Source: Proteromonas lacertae (lineage: Eukaryota; Sar; Bigyra; Opalinata; Proteromonadidae). From it: a stretch of 64,000 nucleotides of DNA. Made by a program: the position numbers and the translations under genes. Below are positions 13,601-24,229 of the stretch, piece by piece. The DNA lies in contig NGBS01000901.1 of the NCBI GenBank assembly GCA_002245135.1, positions 19,424 to 83,423 on the forward strand, read 5' to 3'. The stretch's first letter is position 1. Each line of letters starts with the position of its first letter. Below the pieces are notes generated by a model. It was given only the letters and a program-made list of their open reading frames with translations, was not told the DNA's origin and searched no databases.

Positions 13601-13845
13601 ACTTCTTCTAAATCTTCAAGGTAGTGTTTTCTTTCTAATTTCATCACATTATACCCGATTTCAATCACTACAAACGGGTATATCAAACTACTACAACTTT
13701 CTGACAAATAAGAATTTGTTTCAAGGAATTTCAATACTGTCTTTTCTTTCAATGCATCCATTACTATCATCTTTGTCATATTCTTTGTGTTTCTATTACC
13801 ATCAATGACTACTTCAGTTTCTTTTAAATCATCTCTTTCAATCAT
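10601..13845 (-). CDS. Pseudokinase fused to RI-type leucine-rich repeats (copy 1)
   Basis: The N-terminal ~250 residues have a protein-kinase fold signature: the GxxWSxGCxLYE helix is present as IWSVGCILYE and APE appears as SPE. The active site is degenerate. HRD reads LSN (residues ~114-116), DFG reads DYN (~134-136), and the usual Lys of strand beta3 is not evident. The C-terminal part is a series of LRRs of ribonuclease-inhibitor type (LxxNxIGxxGxxxL), split by many 26-68 nt introns that usually cut after the first base of the consensus Asn codon. Two breaks interrupt the model. One is an in-frame TGA after DYFF at ~12706 where the paralogue has Arg. The other is a one-base deficit in a T7 run at 10858-10864. 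A likely first exon at about 13912-13934 (MSLSNRARNNK...) does not join in phase. It may be a decaying gene or carry sequence errors. The intact-looking paralogue is at 54646-56978. Confidence 0.7.
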
Positions 13846-14102
13846 CTAATAAACATCAATATTCAATATACTGTATTCAGTATTAGTTAAATTTAATAAT
13901 AATTTATTATTTCTTGCTCTATTTGATAAAGACATTTTTATAACGATTTTTATTTCAATAATTTATTCGTTTCATTTTCATTTCTATTTTGAATTATCAA
14001 TCATTTTCATCTCTTTTCATTTATTTATTAAATCATTCACTAAATCATAAACACAAATTTTTAATAAAAATATTTTTAGAAGATAAAAACAAAATAAACT
14101 TT
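13846..14102. other. Spacer with possible first exon of the LRR gene
   Basis: Holds an ATG at about 13934 (minus) opening a 21-codon frame that ends at a GTATAT donor, probably the first exon of the pseudokinase-LRR gene. Otherwise AT-rich with no supported frame. Confidence 0.35.
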
Positions 14103-15141
14103 CTATATCATATCATAACCACTTGAACTTCCTGCAAAACTACTTTCCCCTATTATTGTCTCACCACTCAAGATTACAAATATTCGACTTCCTCGACCAC
14201 TACTCATATAAAACGCCCAGAAAAAGAATAAAACAAATTGAAAACCATAATCCCAGATTAAGATCACAATATAAGCTTTTTCAATATATAAACCTGAACT
14301 AAGATTCTATTCAAATTAATTATTATATATATATATATATACGAATAAAGCAGATGTTATGAACCACGCTTCATGTAATACAAAGAAATATAAATAGAAA
14401 TTCTTCTTTTCAGGATTTAATTCAGATCGATAAGTTGGAAATGCTTTTAAACCAAATAATATCGATAATATAAACCAACTAATACTCACTATTATTCCAG
14501 CCCAACTATAAAAGGGATTCTCATTTTTCTTTCTATAATATTATATTATTATAATTATATAATATATACTGAATCCAAATTTCATAAATTACAAATAACA
14601 TATGAGGAAGTAAATAAAAACAAATCATTAAGATTGGTAATACTACTTTACCTTTCGCAGATTGACTCACTCCCCAACCTTGACTTACTTCGCCTAAGAT
14701 ATAACACAGAATTGTCCAACAACAACAATATAATATCTCATATATTAACTAATTAATTAGATTTATTCTAATATACCTTGATTATTCCTATATCTTTTCC
14801 TGCATCACTAATAATTGTATAAATCAAACGAACTATTAAATAAATGAAATAAAATCCCATTGCAGTTAATAATGTCTATAATAGTAAATATATTACAATC
14901 TTATATTGTATACTTTAGCAAATAAATGAAACTTTCCTTCACTCTTCAGCTGAAGAACTCCTCGATAAACAAACACTGCAAAAATACACCATACTACCAA
15001 CCAGAACACAACAAATATTGTATCCTCTTGATCTTGTACTTTTGTGTTATCAGCCTATTAGTATGTTTAAAAATACAGATAATATACACTTGCATTCATC
15101 AACATCATGATCATGAAAAAAATAAGGCTACTCTTGTTCAT
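14103..15141 (-). CDS. Multipass membrane protein (about seven segments), six exons
   Basis: Six exons join in phase. The N-terminus is a hydrophobic leader (KSSLIFFMIMMLMNAS) followed by a short polar stretch. Hydrophobic helices follow, including FVVFWLVVWCIFAVFVYRGV, FYFIYLIVRLIYTII, WTILCYILGEV, VLPILMICFYLLPHMLFVIY, WAGIIVSISWFILSILF, LYFFVLHEAWFITSALF and VILIWDYGFQFVLFFFWAFY. The C-terminus is a short Ser/Gly-rich tail (SSFAGSSSGYDMI). The layout of leader plus about seven helices resembles eukaryotic receptor-like or transporter-like membrane proteins, but I cannot assign a family. It is divergent to nothing and lies tail-side of the GH35-like gene on the same strand. Confidence 0.7.
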
Positions 15142-15255
15142 ATCTGCAATTCAAGAAAGATTTTTAATCGAGCTAAGTTCAAGCAAAAATGACTGAAAAT
15201 AATTTTTCGCAAACCACAATACTAAAAAATAAAAAATACAACTTAAAAATAAATA

Positions 15256-17124
15256 TTATTTGCACAAAATATGTTCATCACCTGTATTTATATCACGAAC
15301 ATTGGATTTAGGAATTTCATCCAGTACAACCACATTATTATCATCTCCGTCATTTATCAACTTTCCATCCACAAATAAAGAACAATAAGGTCCTACATTC
15401 CAATATCTACCAATATTAAATCTATTGAAATAAACATGGCCTTTAATCCAATCTTTAAACAACAAATAAGTACTTTTATCATTTACACCATTTGTTAGAA
15501 TGTAACTGTTAATAACTGGACCATATGTTTTATTAGCAGCAATAATGCCTACCTTATTCTTTAATTTATTCATTTCTTTGTAATTGAGTGTAGCAATCTT
15601 ATCCATATCCATCACATAAATAGTAAAATTAGATACAGCTGCTCCATTTATTCTAAAATGATTAAATCCTTTCCATAACACTGAATCTCTTAAAGGATTA
15701 TCAATATAACCAACAGATTCTACTAATAAATCCAATATACCACTTTCACTACCTATATTCAACGTAACTGTCTTATTTTCATAGTTTAAAGATGTAATAT
15801 ACTTTGAATTATAATATACTATTAACCTATCATGTATATTCTGTACTGCAATTGTTTTAGATGTACTTGATGTTAATTTCGTCCTATACAATACATATAA
15901 TCCACTAGAACTAACATTCAACTCATTAAACAATAGTGTTGAAGAATTAGTAATGATTTTACTACTTATAGTATTTAGTATATCAAATAAATGAATAGAC
16001 TGTTTATAAACTAAACTACCATATCCTGATTTACTTCGGTTTGCGGGTATATATGGAAATGGTCCAGAAAATTCCCCCAGAAAATTTCTTAACTTTGTAA
16101 ACACCTCACCAGTATCACCATTCTCTCTGATAAATGTTTCATCGTAATAGACAGTATGATCGATCAAATAGGTGTTATTATAGAAATCAACTCCATTTTG
16201 ATTCAAGCCTAGGTTTGTACCACCTACTAATGGTTCAAGTATAATTGATACATTATAACTTAACATTTCTTGAAGTATGACGATTAATTTCGAAATATCT
16301 AAATGAGTAACATGTTTATTATAGAAATAGTTTGGACGATTAAATATTGTATATTTCATAACAATTGGTATATTTTTCTTCACTTTAAGTAATTCTGATA
16401 TACTTTTAGCAATATTCTGATTATCACCTATATTCATCGATATAGTTGGAAGTAAGTATGGTGTACTACCACATTTAATATTTAATTCTTTACTAATATC
16501 ATTTGTAAATATAATAGTTTCCTCATTTAAATTATGTCTGGTAATGTTGTATACACTATCTAAATATGTATCATCACATACCTTATAATCTCCAAAATGA
16601 GATTCGATTTGTATCATCAACACAGTACCACCATTTCCTTCACTATACAAATGAGGTTTTATAATTGGTAATAATGAATTAAAATACTGTTCTACAGATG
16701 ACATAAACCTTATATCTGAACTTCTTATTTTTGAATCAACTTCATTTGATAATAACCAAGGAGGTAAACCACCTAAACTGTATTCTGAACCAATGAATGG
16801 ACCTATAGATAGAATTACATACAAACCATGTTTTTCGATTAAATATAAGAATGAATCTAAATCTCCTGAGTCTGTAAAGTAATAGGTTGTTTGATTTGGT
16901 TGATGTAAAGCCCAAGGAACATTGACATATACTGTATTCACTCCTAATGATTTAACTTTAGAAATGTAATCTTCCCATGATCTATGGTATATAGAATAGT
17001 AATTCATCGTTCCTCCAAATATAATAAATGGAAGACCATCTAACAAAAATGTACTGTCTCTTATTTCAAATTTGGTACATAAAATTTTCACAAACAACAA
17101 CGATAAGATAAAGAAAAATAACAT
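15256..17124 (-). CDS. GH35 beta-galactosidase-like protein lacking catalytic glutamates
   Basis: A single 622-codon exon with an N-terminal signal peptide (LFFFILSLLFVKILC). It aligns over the whole GH35 catalytic barrel: LDGLPFIIFGGTMNYYSIY, SWEDYISKVKSLGVNTVYV, the GPFIGSEYSLGGLPPWLL segment, and GGTNLG plus YYDETFIRENGD toward the C-terminal end of the barrel. In active members such as human GLB1 the acid/base lies in VENEYG. Here the segment is IESHFG, with His176 at the catalytic position. The nucleophile segment (SEFYTGW in GLB1) is replaced by MKYTIFN at ~256-262, with no Glu. The substrate-contacting WxxHEP is WALHQP. C-terminal beta domains follow. I infer a secreted or lysosomal galactoside-binding pseudoenzyme. 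The fold assignment is firm; loss of activity is inference from motifs. Confidence 0.88.
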   Translation of the reverse strand: MLFFFILSLLFVKILCTKFEIRDSTFLLDGLPFIIFGGTMNYYSIYHRSWEDYISKVKSLGVNTVYVNVPWALHQPNQTTYYFTDSGDLDSFLYLIEKHGLYVILSIGPFIGSEYSLGGLPPWLLSNEVDSKIRSSDIRFMSSVEQYFNSLLPIIKPHLYSEGNGGTVLMIQIESHFGDYKVCDDTYLDSVYNITRHNLNEETIIFTNDISKELNIKCGSTPYLLPTISMNIGDNQNIAKSISELLKVKKNIPIVMKYTIFNRPNYFYNKHVTHLDISKLIVILQEMLSYNVSIILEPLVGGTNLGLNQNGVDFYNNTYLIDHTVYYDETFIRENGDTGEVFTKLRNFLGEFSGPFPYIPANRSKSGYGSLVYKQSIHLFDILNTISSKIITNSSTLLFNELNVSSSGLYVLYRTKLTSSTSKTIAVQNIHDRLIVYYNSKYITSLNYENKTVTLNIGSESGILDLLVESVGYIDNPLRDSVLWKGFNHFRINGAAVSNFTIYVMDMDKIATLNYKEMNKLKNKVGIIAANKTYGPVINSYILTNGVNDKSTYLLFKDWIKGHVYFNRFNIGRYWNVGPYCSLFVDGKLINDGDDNNVVVLDEIPKSNVRDINTGDEHILCK

Positions 17125-17191
17125 AATAGAATTAAAACAAGATTTGATTCCTGCTTGACTTAGATTTTATTGTTGTTTATCATTTTAAAAA

Positions 17192-17945
17192 ATGAACATT
17201 TTCTGCCTTATTATTGCTATGTTACTTCCTTATTTGACAATGTTCTCAGCATTGTGCACTGTTTTAGGATTTATTGGTATGTGGTACTTGTCATTGTTTC
17301 AATATCCTTTTGATTTTATAATGAAACAAAAAGTTTAACCTTTACACATAAATAAGTCCAGAATTAGATGCTGTTGAGATGGGAGAATTACATGTTGCGT
17401 ATTATTGTAGAATATTATTATTTATTTTAGATATATCACAACTGTAGGACCATTCAGCGAGATGGGTAAAGCATATGATAAATTAGGTAAAAATGATGGG
17501 TGAAGTATAATATATATTTATTCAATTATTGTATAAAATATAATAGCTTCCAAAAGGCAAACTCATCGATAAGGGATATGTTGATGTTTATCATACAAAT
17601 CCACAAAAATCTAAACCAGAAGAACAAAGATGGAGCAGTGGTATAATGTTTGAAGCAAAGGATGGAATAGAAGAAGATTTGAAAAAAGTTGGATTTGAAA
17701 TAACCACAATTAAAGCTCAAGAAGCCTTAAGATCAAGATTATATATGAGAAGTGAGTATTCTTATGTTGTGAATTCTGAAAGAATGAGTAAGAGCATGGT
17801 TAAATTCATTAAAGATAGTGGACTAAAGTGTGAATCTTCAATTGTTGCTATAAGTAGAAAAGATGATCCAACTCATTTAGACGTATTGTATTACCCTAAA
17901 GAAAAGGGATGGCTTGCAACTAGTATGGACACTTATGATAATTAA
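17192..17945 (+). CDS. TEX264-like protein, N-anchored GyrI-like domain
   Basis: About four exons. Exon 1 encodes a hydrophobic N-terminal anchor. The later exons give a GyrI-like domain with the TEX264 signature: HVAYYYITTVGPFSEMGKAY, then YVDVYHTNPQKSKPEEQRW, then SSGIMFEAKDG. The joins near 17412 and 17490-17560 are in phase if the acceptor AAAAG at about 17590 is used. The exon 1 to exon 2 junction (17282-17355) is ambiguous. In animals TEX264 is an ER-phagy receptor whose C-terminal tail binds Atg8. Here the protein stops right after the GyrI-like domain, so no such tail is seen. It is followed at 58 bp by another N-anchored protein on the same strand. Confidence 0.7.
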
Positions 17946-18002
17946 ACAATTTAAATATGTTGTTTTAATGACTTTCTGATTAGTCAAACATGTTTGTTCT
18001 AA

Positions 18003-18896
18003 ATGAATTCTAAAAAAATTATAATCTTCTCTACAGCTGCAATTGCTGCAGGAACTGCTATTTATTTTTATTTAGTATGTTTATTATTTTATGTTGTAGA
18101 GAAAGAAGCGATCTAAGGATCTTCCACCACCTCCTAATGGTATTTTAGCATATAGCATAATAATAGGAATTCTATTTGATAGTTATTATAGAATATTGTC
18201 ATATATCAATAGATCTATGGAAGAAATAGGAGTATAAAGAAGAATTATTGATATTTAGATGAAACTTCTGGATGCCAAATACCAGTTATTAACACAAAAT
18301 GCACAAGAGAGTAAAGTAAATGCAATGCTAGCCACTAAGTTCATGGAATACCTCAAAAAGATTTCAAATACTGTATTATGAAAGTAATCATGTATATAAT
18401 TGCATAGTATTATGAAAAATTCAATGTAACACCAGAACAAGTAGAAATCTCTCAAAAATACTATAATGATACAAAAGAACATCAACATTTAGTTCAATTC
18501 CTGAATAATTGTTATGCAAATGTAGTAGGAGATAAAGCAAAATATATTAAACCATCAGCAGAACTTACAGAGAAAGTAATATTCGATATTTATAACGAAA
18601 TATCAACTAAAACAATAGAAAAATATAAAAGATTAGTTTATAAATTTTATGAAAATAATGGAATTACAAAAGATAAGAAATGGAAGGAATTGAGTGAAGA
18701 AAATGAGAAATATAAATTATATTTTGATGAGAAATTGACAGATATTTCTAATGAAGTTTCATTTGATATATTAAATAAATATAATATTACACAATTAGAG
18801 TATGATTCTGCATTGCATAATTTCATTCAAAATCCTGAATTTGCTAGTAAATATCAGAATATTGTACGTAATTTATCTGAAGCAATTGATTTTTAA
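18003..18896 (+). CDS. N-terminally membrane-anchored helical protein, unknown family
   Basis: Five exons join cleanly, with introns of 25, 27, 27 and 35 nt. The first exon is almost entirely one signal-anchor helix (IIIFSTAAIAAGTAIYFYL), followed by a basic stop-transfer RKKRSKD and a Pro-rich linker at the start of exon 2. The remaining ~200 residues are charged, Lys/Glu/Tyr-rich and predicted mainly helical. No catalytic motif or known domain is recognised. The basic residues right after the helix favour a cytosolic C-terminal domain. All splice junctions keep the frame, so the gene looks intact. Confidence 0.7.
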
Positions 18897-18977
18897 TTTG
18901 TACTTTTCTATTCTAACATGTTTATTTTGTATTTATTAAAATAGGTTTGATTATTGTTTGAAAATTGAGAAAATTAA

Positions 18978-19528
18978 ATGAGTTATTTTTCAAAGGCTAT
19001 TACTAAATTTAACAGAATAAGTATATTTATACTTTTATTTTACTAGGCACTGTTGGTTTTAGAAATATCACATCTTTTACACCAGTAATTACTAGAAATA
19101 GTATTAGTTGTTATTTAAGTGTTTAGGTCGTAGTGTTTTCAATATTCATAACTCTGTAAGAATGTTTTCAAATGAAAATAAAGGAGATGATGGTGATGTG
19201 TTGACTTTAAAAGGACCAGATGGTAGAGCAATAAAAATATCAAAATCTGAACTTATCAACTCACTTTTTGGTGGAAGATGGTTGTTCAAATTGTCAAGAT
19301 GGGTGTTGTTGTGGTGAAAATCACAATGAAGAATGTAATAAACCAAAAGAATATGTTTATTATGCAAATATAGCTGATTCACATCACAGTGAGGGTAGTT
19401 GTGGATGTGGTTGTGGTTGTGGATGTCATAATGAAAATGAAGGCGAATGTTGTGGTGGAAGATGTGAAAATGAAGAAGGGTGTGGATGTGGTTGTGGAGA
19501 AGGTGGTTGTGGTTGTCATAATCATTAA
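18978..19528 (+). CDS. Mitochondrial-type presequence plus Cys/His-rich metal-binding-like protein
   Basis: Three exons with 26-nt introns. The first ~50 residues are Arg/Ser/Thr-rich, without acids and amphipathic, ending RNSRSVFNIHNSVRMFSNE. This resembles a mitochondrial or mitochondrion-related-organelle presequence with an R-M-F-S processing site. A short middle part (LTLKGPDGRAIKISKSEL) follows. The C-terminal ~80 residues are packed with Cys and His (CSNCQDGCCCGE, GCGCGCGCHNE, ECCGGRCENEEGCGCGCG, ending CGCHNH). One base must be dropped in the T5 run at 19265-19269 to join the presequence to the Cys-rich part. Read separately, the upstream frame stops at 19317. The composition suggests metal binding, as in metallothioneins, but no specific family is recognised. 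Confidence 0.65.
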
Positions 19529-19798
19529 TATCCATTAATAATATATAAACTTAACTCAAATCATTTTTTTTAACTGTTTTCTAATTTTAATACTTATTAT
19601 TTATTATATACATTATATAACTTAATAAATATCTTATTAAATCAAATACAAAATCATATTCAATTCAATTTATTATTTATATAAAATAATAAAAACCTCA
19701 AAAAACAAAAACACAACAATGAAAAAATACATCATAAATATAACATAAACAAAATAATGTAATATATATAAATAAAATAAATAATAATTAAATGTTAT
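19529..19798. other. AT-rich convergent spacer
   Basis: Lies between the 3' ends of two convergent genes. Nearly pure A/T with no supported frame; presumably holds both 3' untranslated regions. Confidence 0.5.
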
Positions 19799-21047
19799 TT
19801 ACTTCATATTATACATATCACTTATTCTAATAAATAATTCCTTCAACCCATCTTCATTATAATTCATCTTACCACTTATCATATAATAAATAATCTATAA
19901 AAATATAAAATAATGAATATATAAATATATATACAGTTAAAAAATCAATAGAATATTTCTTATTCATAAAGTAATTAACCATATTATTATTATTATCATC
20001 ATTTTTATTTCTATTGATAATTATTTCATATATTATCATTCCCATATTAACTATATCTTCTTTTATCATCAACTCAATTTCATTTCTATTAATTAAATCA
20101 AACCTTTCACTCTCTAACTCCTTGAAAAATAATGATAATTTGTATATATTATTATGTAAATAAATTGTATCTTTTCTTACTTCATAGTAATAATATTTAT
20201 TATTTCTTAAATAAATAATGGCTTTTAGAATATGTTTCATCATCCTTAATAATTCTTTTTCTGTAAATAATTCTTTCATTTCATTGGATAAATAATATTT
20301 TAGACAAACATCACAAATCTCTTGTTCAATGTAAAGATTACTTCCTTCTTTCCAACATGTAAAATATTTAACAATATGTTTATTGGGTGTTATATCAGAC
20401 ATCATCATTTCACTCATCAACTGTATCCTTCTGATGATTGAATCATTTTTTGATTTCTCTAATTTCACTTCTTTTATAGTGTAATTCATACCATCAAAAC
20501 GCTTTAAACATTTTGATAAGTTTCCATCTTCATATTGACCAATTACACTGATTTCTTCAAATTCGGTCATATATCTACACTCATTAGCTACTAATGGTAT
20601 TATTGCTGGTGACTGGGTTTCTAAGACATGGTTACGTCTTGCTGGTGTAGTGAATGGATTTGCATTGATTTTAAATGACTTTGTGAGTGTATCATTCTCA
20701 TTTAGATAGTCAAACTTAGACCCTCTTCGAAGAAAATATGGAGTTTTGGGGTTTGTTATACTGACCCTTCTTCTAGGCTTGGGAGATTGAGGATAGATGT
20801 AACTAGTGTCCATTTCTGAAGTATCTTCGATATTACTAAAGGATGGGTATTCCTCTTCCATCATTGAGTCTAATAAACGAATATAAAATCATATTATTAT
20901 ACTTTCTGTGGATGAAATCTCTTGCTTCTGTAAAATCTATAAAATGAAATATTTAGAGCATACTTTTCTTCTTTTAGAAGAGGGCGATTCGTATTTAGGG
21001 TTGTTACTTACATAGCTGTCACTAATTGATACTTGTAATCGATCCAT
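19799..21047 (-). CDS. Wee1-like pseudokinase
   Basis: Four exons join in phase, with introns of 27, 33 and 40 nt. The ~125-residue N-terminus is Ser/Pro-rich with TP/SP sites. The kinase-like domain matches the Wee1 family: KRFDGMNYTIKEVK around the beta3 Lys (~172), HIVKYFTCWKEGSNLYIEQEIC around strands 4-5, and a short C-lobe ending at residue ~370. The catalytic core is lost. The segment equivalent to Wee1 HMDIKPSN reads YYEVRKDT, so the catalytic Asp is Glu and the Lys and Asn are gone. The DLG/DFG site reads SLF. In eukaryotes Wee1 phosphorylates Cdk1 Tyr15. This protein could at most bind or scaffold. The splice-consistent frame argues it is not simply decaying. Confidence 0.75.
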
Positions 21048-21230
21048 TTTTGAAATGTTACAAACTATTTTGATGAAATTAAATATTTAAGTTAGTATAA
21101 CTCAATATATTAGATTTATCACGCTTTTGTTAATAGAATATGCTTCTATTAGGATATGTAGTTAAGAATAAATTTGAATAATTGGGTTATTGTTAATTTA
21201 TCTCTAAAATAGCACCGAATTTTTCAAAAA

Positions 21231-24132
21231 ATGATTTGCAGAGAATGGAATTTGACTGGAAGTTGTAAGTTTGGAAATCAATGTCATTATTTACATAATG
21301 CCAAATCAGCAACAGTGCCCAAGTATTAAGATATGTTTAATTTGATTTTCATAGTGATTTTGCTAAACAACCTCAAAGAGGTGAAGAAGGTATTTGTATC
21401 AATTTTTTGAATAAAGGGTTCTGTAAATTTGGTGAAAGCTGTAAGTATAAACATGAAAGACGTTCAACTGATGTTTCTCATCAACAACCATTACCTACAA
21501 GGCAAAATCCACCAGTTGTAATAAATAATTATTATCAACAACTAAGAGGTGGTATTAGACTTCCACAATCACAACAGCCAATTCAAAACCAAGCACAAGT
21601 CTGTATTACGGATGTAGCTCCAAGAATATTCCCTCCTCCAATATGTGAAGAGTTTTTTTACACCTCAAATTGCCGATATGGTGAAAGATGTAGAGCTTTC
21701 CATATATCTGAAAGACAATTGATTGAAATAAATCAGAACAATAAAATAAGCCAAAGAAATGTGATGAGAAATGATCCAAGAGGAATGATGAGTAATAATC
21801 AATATAATCAACCACAACAATCTCCCCAACAGCAACAACAACATCAACCTCCCAAACAATATCAACAACATGTTAATTATAACAAAGATACTCGTCAAAA
21901 TGCAAAACAAACTCATTCTTTACCAAGTGCAACAATAAATCCAAATGAAATCATCAATTTCTATAAAGAAAAGTCAATAGCAGAAATTAACAGTTTTACA
22001 GTGGATAATCTATCTAATTTTACACCAGATATTGAAGTACAAATAGCTACAGAGTTTTCAAATATAATTTCCAAAATCGATTACCAACACAATAGTCATA
22101 GAGGTAATAATAATAATAATAATATGAAACAGAAGTTATTGGCTTATTATAACTTACTAAAACTATTAATTGGAAGATATGGAATAGAATTCATAAATAA
22201 AATGAATTTTAGAAATATTCGATCTTTCTTGAGTAACTGCATAAATAGTGATATTGATATGAGTTATTCGACTGTTTTATATATTCAATTATTAGATAAT
22301 ATTCGAGTTAATCCAATGAAGATTGATAGTGAGAAGAGTGAAGAGGAGAATAGAAAGACTTGTGAGGAATATATAGAGAAATTTGGAAATAGATTATGTG
22401 GTATATATATTAATATTTTTATTTTTATCATTTTCTTTCTCTTTCTTATATATATATATATATATAGATGAATTTAAATCTTATAATGATGCTACACGAT
22501 ATGCAGATCACTTCAAATTAGATAGTTTAAAACAACGAATCAGCTTAATGAAACTTATCAATAATCCACATATTCAAATATATGAAATATATAAAGAATT
22601 AAAGAAATGCAATCAAAAGTTAAGAGAAAGGATTATAAATGAATTATTTAAAAAGAATGATTTTGGTGGTTATATAAGATTCTTTTCACATCTGTTTAAT
22701 ATTGAAAATAGTAAGGATTTTAGAAAATCTAATTATATTAATCAATATTTAAAAGTATATATATATAATTTATTTCTATTTTGAATAGTTATCTGAAGAT
22801 ATTGAAGTTAAATTCATCTCCACAGTCGATGATATCAATACCGAAGTTCAATTATTCTCGTCTTTCCCTTCATCTATGATTGTTGGATTTGATATGGAGT
22901 GGAAACCAGTAAGACAAGTTAATGTAAAAGAAGTACCATCCATACTTCAACTAGCAATCAATAAACATGTTGTAATTATAGATTTATTAGAGATCAGTAA
23001 GAATAACTTATGTATATATATATATATTTATTTTTACTGTTATATTTATTGCGTTATAGTTGATTCTATTACTTCATTGTTGAATGTTATTAGTGAAAAA
23101 CATATATTAACTGGAAGTGGATTGGATGATGATATGAAAAAATTGAAAGCACTTATTCCATCAATTAAAGATAAGAAATTCAATAGTATTGACTTCAACA
23201 AGCCAAATTTCTTAAATACTCTCAAAAAGTCGAATATAAAAATCAGTGGCAGTAGTTTACAGAATCTCTCCATCTCTTTAATTGGATGTAATTTAGATAA
23301 GAGTGAAACGATGAGTAATTGGGAAAATCGACCATTAACTGACAAACAGTTACAATATGCAGCTGTAGATGCTCATGTTGCATTGCACATCTGTGAAGAA
23401 GTATTTAAATTGAATGAAAGCATCAAGAATAGCTTGAAACTACCAGATAATGTAAAAGTGTTTGTCAATCAAGAAAATGATGAAATAATTGAACATAAAT
23501 GTTTGATTAGTGATAATGAAGAATATTCTTACAATGAAGAGATAATTGTTGATAACAGTAATACTCCTCCAATTCCTGATGAATTATTAGATTATTATGG
23601 TGAAAGTATTCCAAAGGAATGCTTTAAATATGTACCAGTAGATGAGAAACGTATGATTTTCGTAATTTATTTAAAATAGTATATAATGAAAAGGGTATTG
23701 CATATTTAGCTCAATTACTATCAAAATATTTCAATGTTTCAAAGGAATGTGTTAGTAAGACTGAAATGTATAATATAAAAGTATATTATGTATAGTTGGG
23801 ATGATAATGGAGCTATTCTCACTTGTATTAGTAAAATAGATGACAATGTCGAGACAATGGCAATATCAGCAGATTTCTCAAAACCAGCAGAAAAGATTAA
23901 AAAAGATGAATTGATTAAAAATGACTTAATCCCTTATAATCTACCAATATTGGATTTCTGTGATATAGAAAGTCAAATTCTTATATCCGATTCTCTTACA
24001 TTCAATAGGAATATGATTGTTTCTACTGGTTTTGATAATTGGTATATGAATATTGATTTGGACTATTTGATGGATTATAATGCTGATATCTGTGTATTAG
24101 ATAGTAGATATTTTGATAAGAAGAGATTTTAA
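21231..24132 (+). CDS. Triple CCCH zinc finger / 3'-5' exonuclease / YbaK-like fusion
   Basis: About seven exons, all joins in phase. Three CCCH fingers of spacing C-x8-C-x5-C-x3-H begin CREWNLTGSC, CINFLNKGFC and CEEFFYTSNC. A Gln/Asn-rich linker and a helical region follow. Then comes a DEDDy/WRN-type 3'-5' exonuclease: VGFDMEW (motif I, D and E), GSGLDDDMKKL (motif II), QYAAVDAHVALHI (motif III, Y and D). The last ~150 residues resemble a YbaK/ProX aminoacyl-tRNA editing domain: AYLAQLLSKYFNV, AILTCISKIDD, and an LPILDF...ILISDSL block ending YNADICVLD. Acidic exonuclease residues are present. The combination suggests an RNA-binding nuclease with a tRNA-related module. The role of the YbaK-like part is inferred from motif order only. 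Confidence 0.75.
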
Positions 24133-24229
24133 CATTATTATAGTAATATACAGTAATTTGCTTATCTAGAATTATAATTATAAGTAACAACAACAATAAC
24201 AATAATAATAGATAAAATAACAAAAATAT

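Noticed and set aside
23769-23797. A 15-nt intron (GTATATTATGTATAG) in the CCCH-exonuclease gene
   Set aside because: It does not keep the frame. Using the GTATAA donor a few bases earlier gives a 28-nt intron that joins in phase, in line with other introns.
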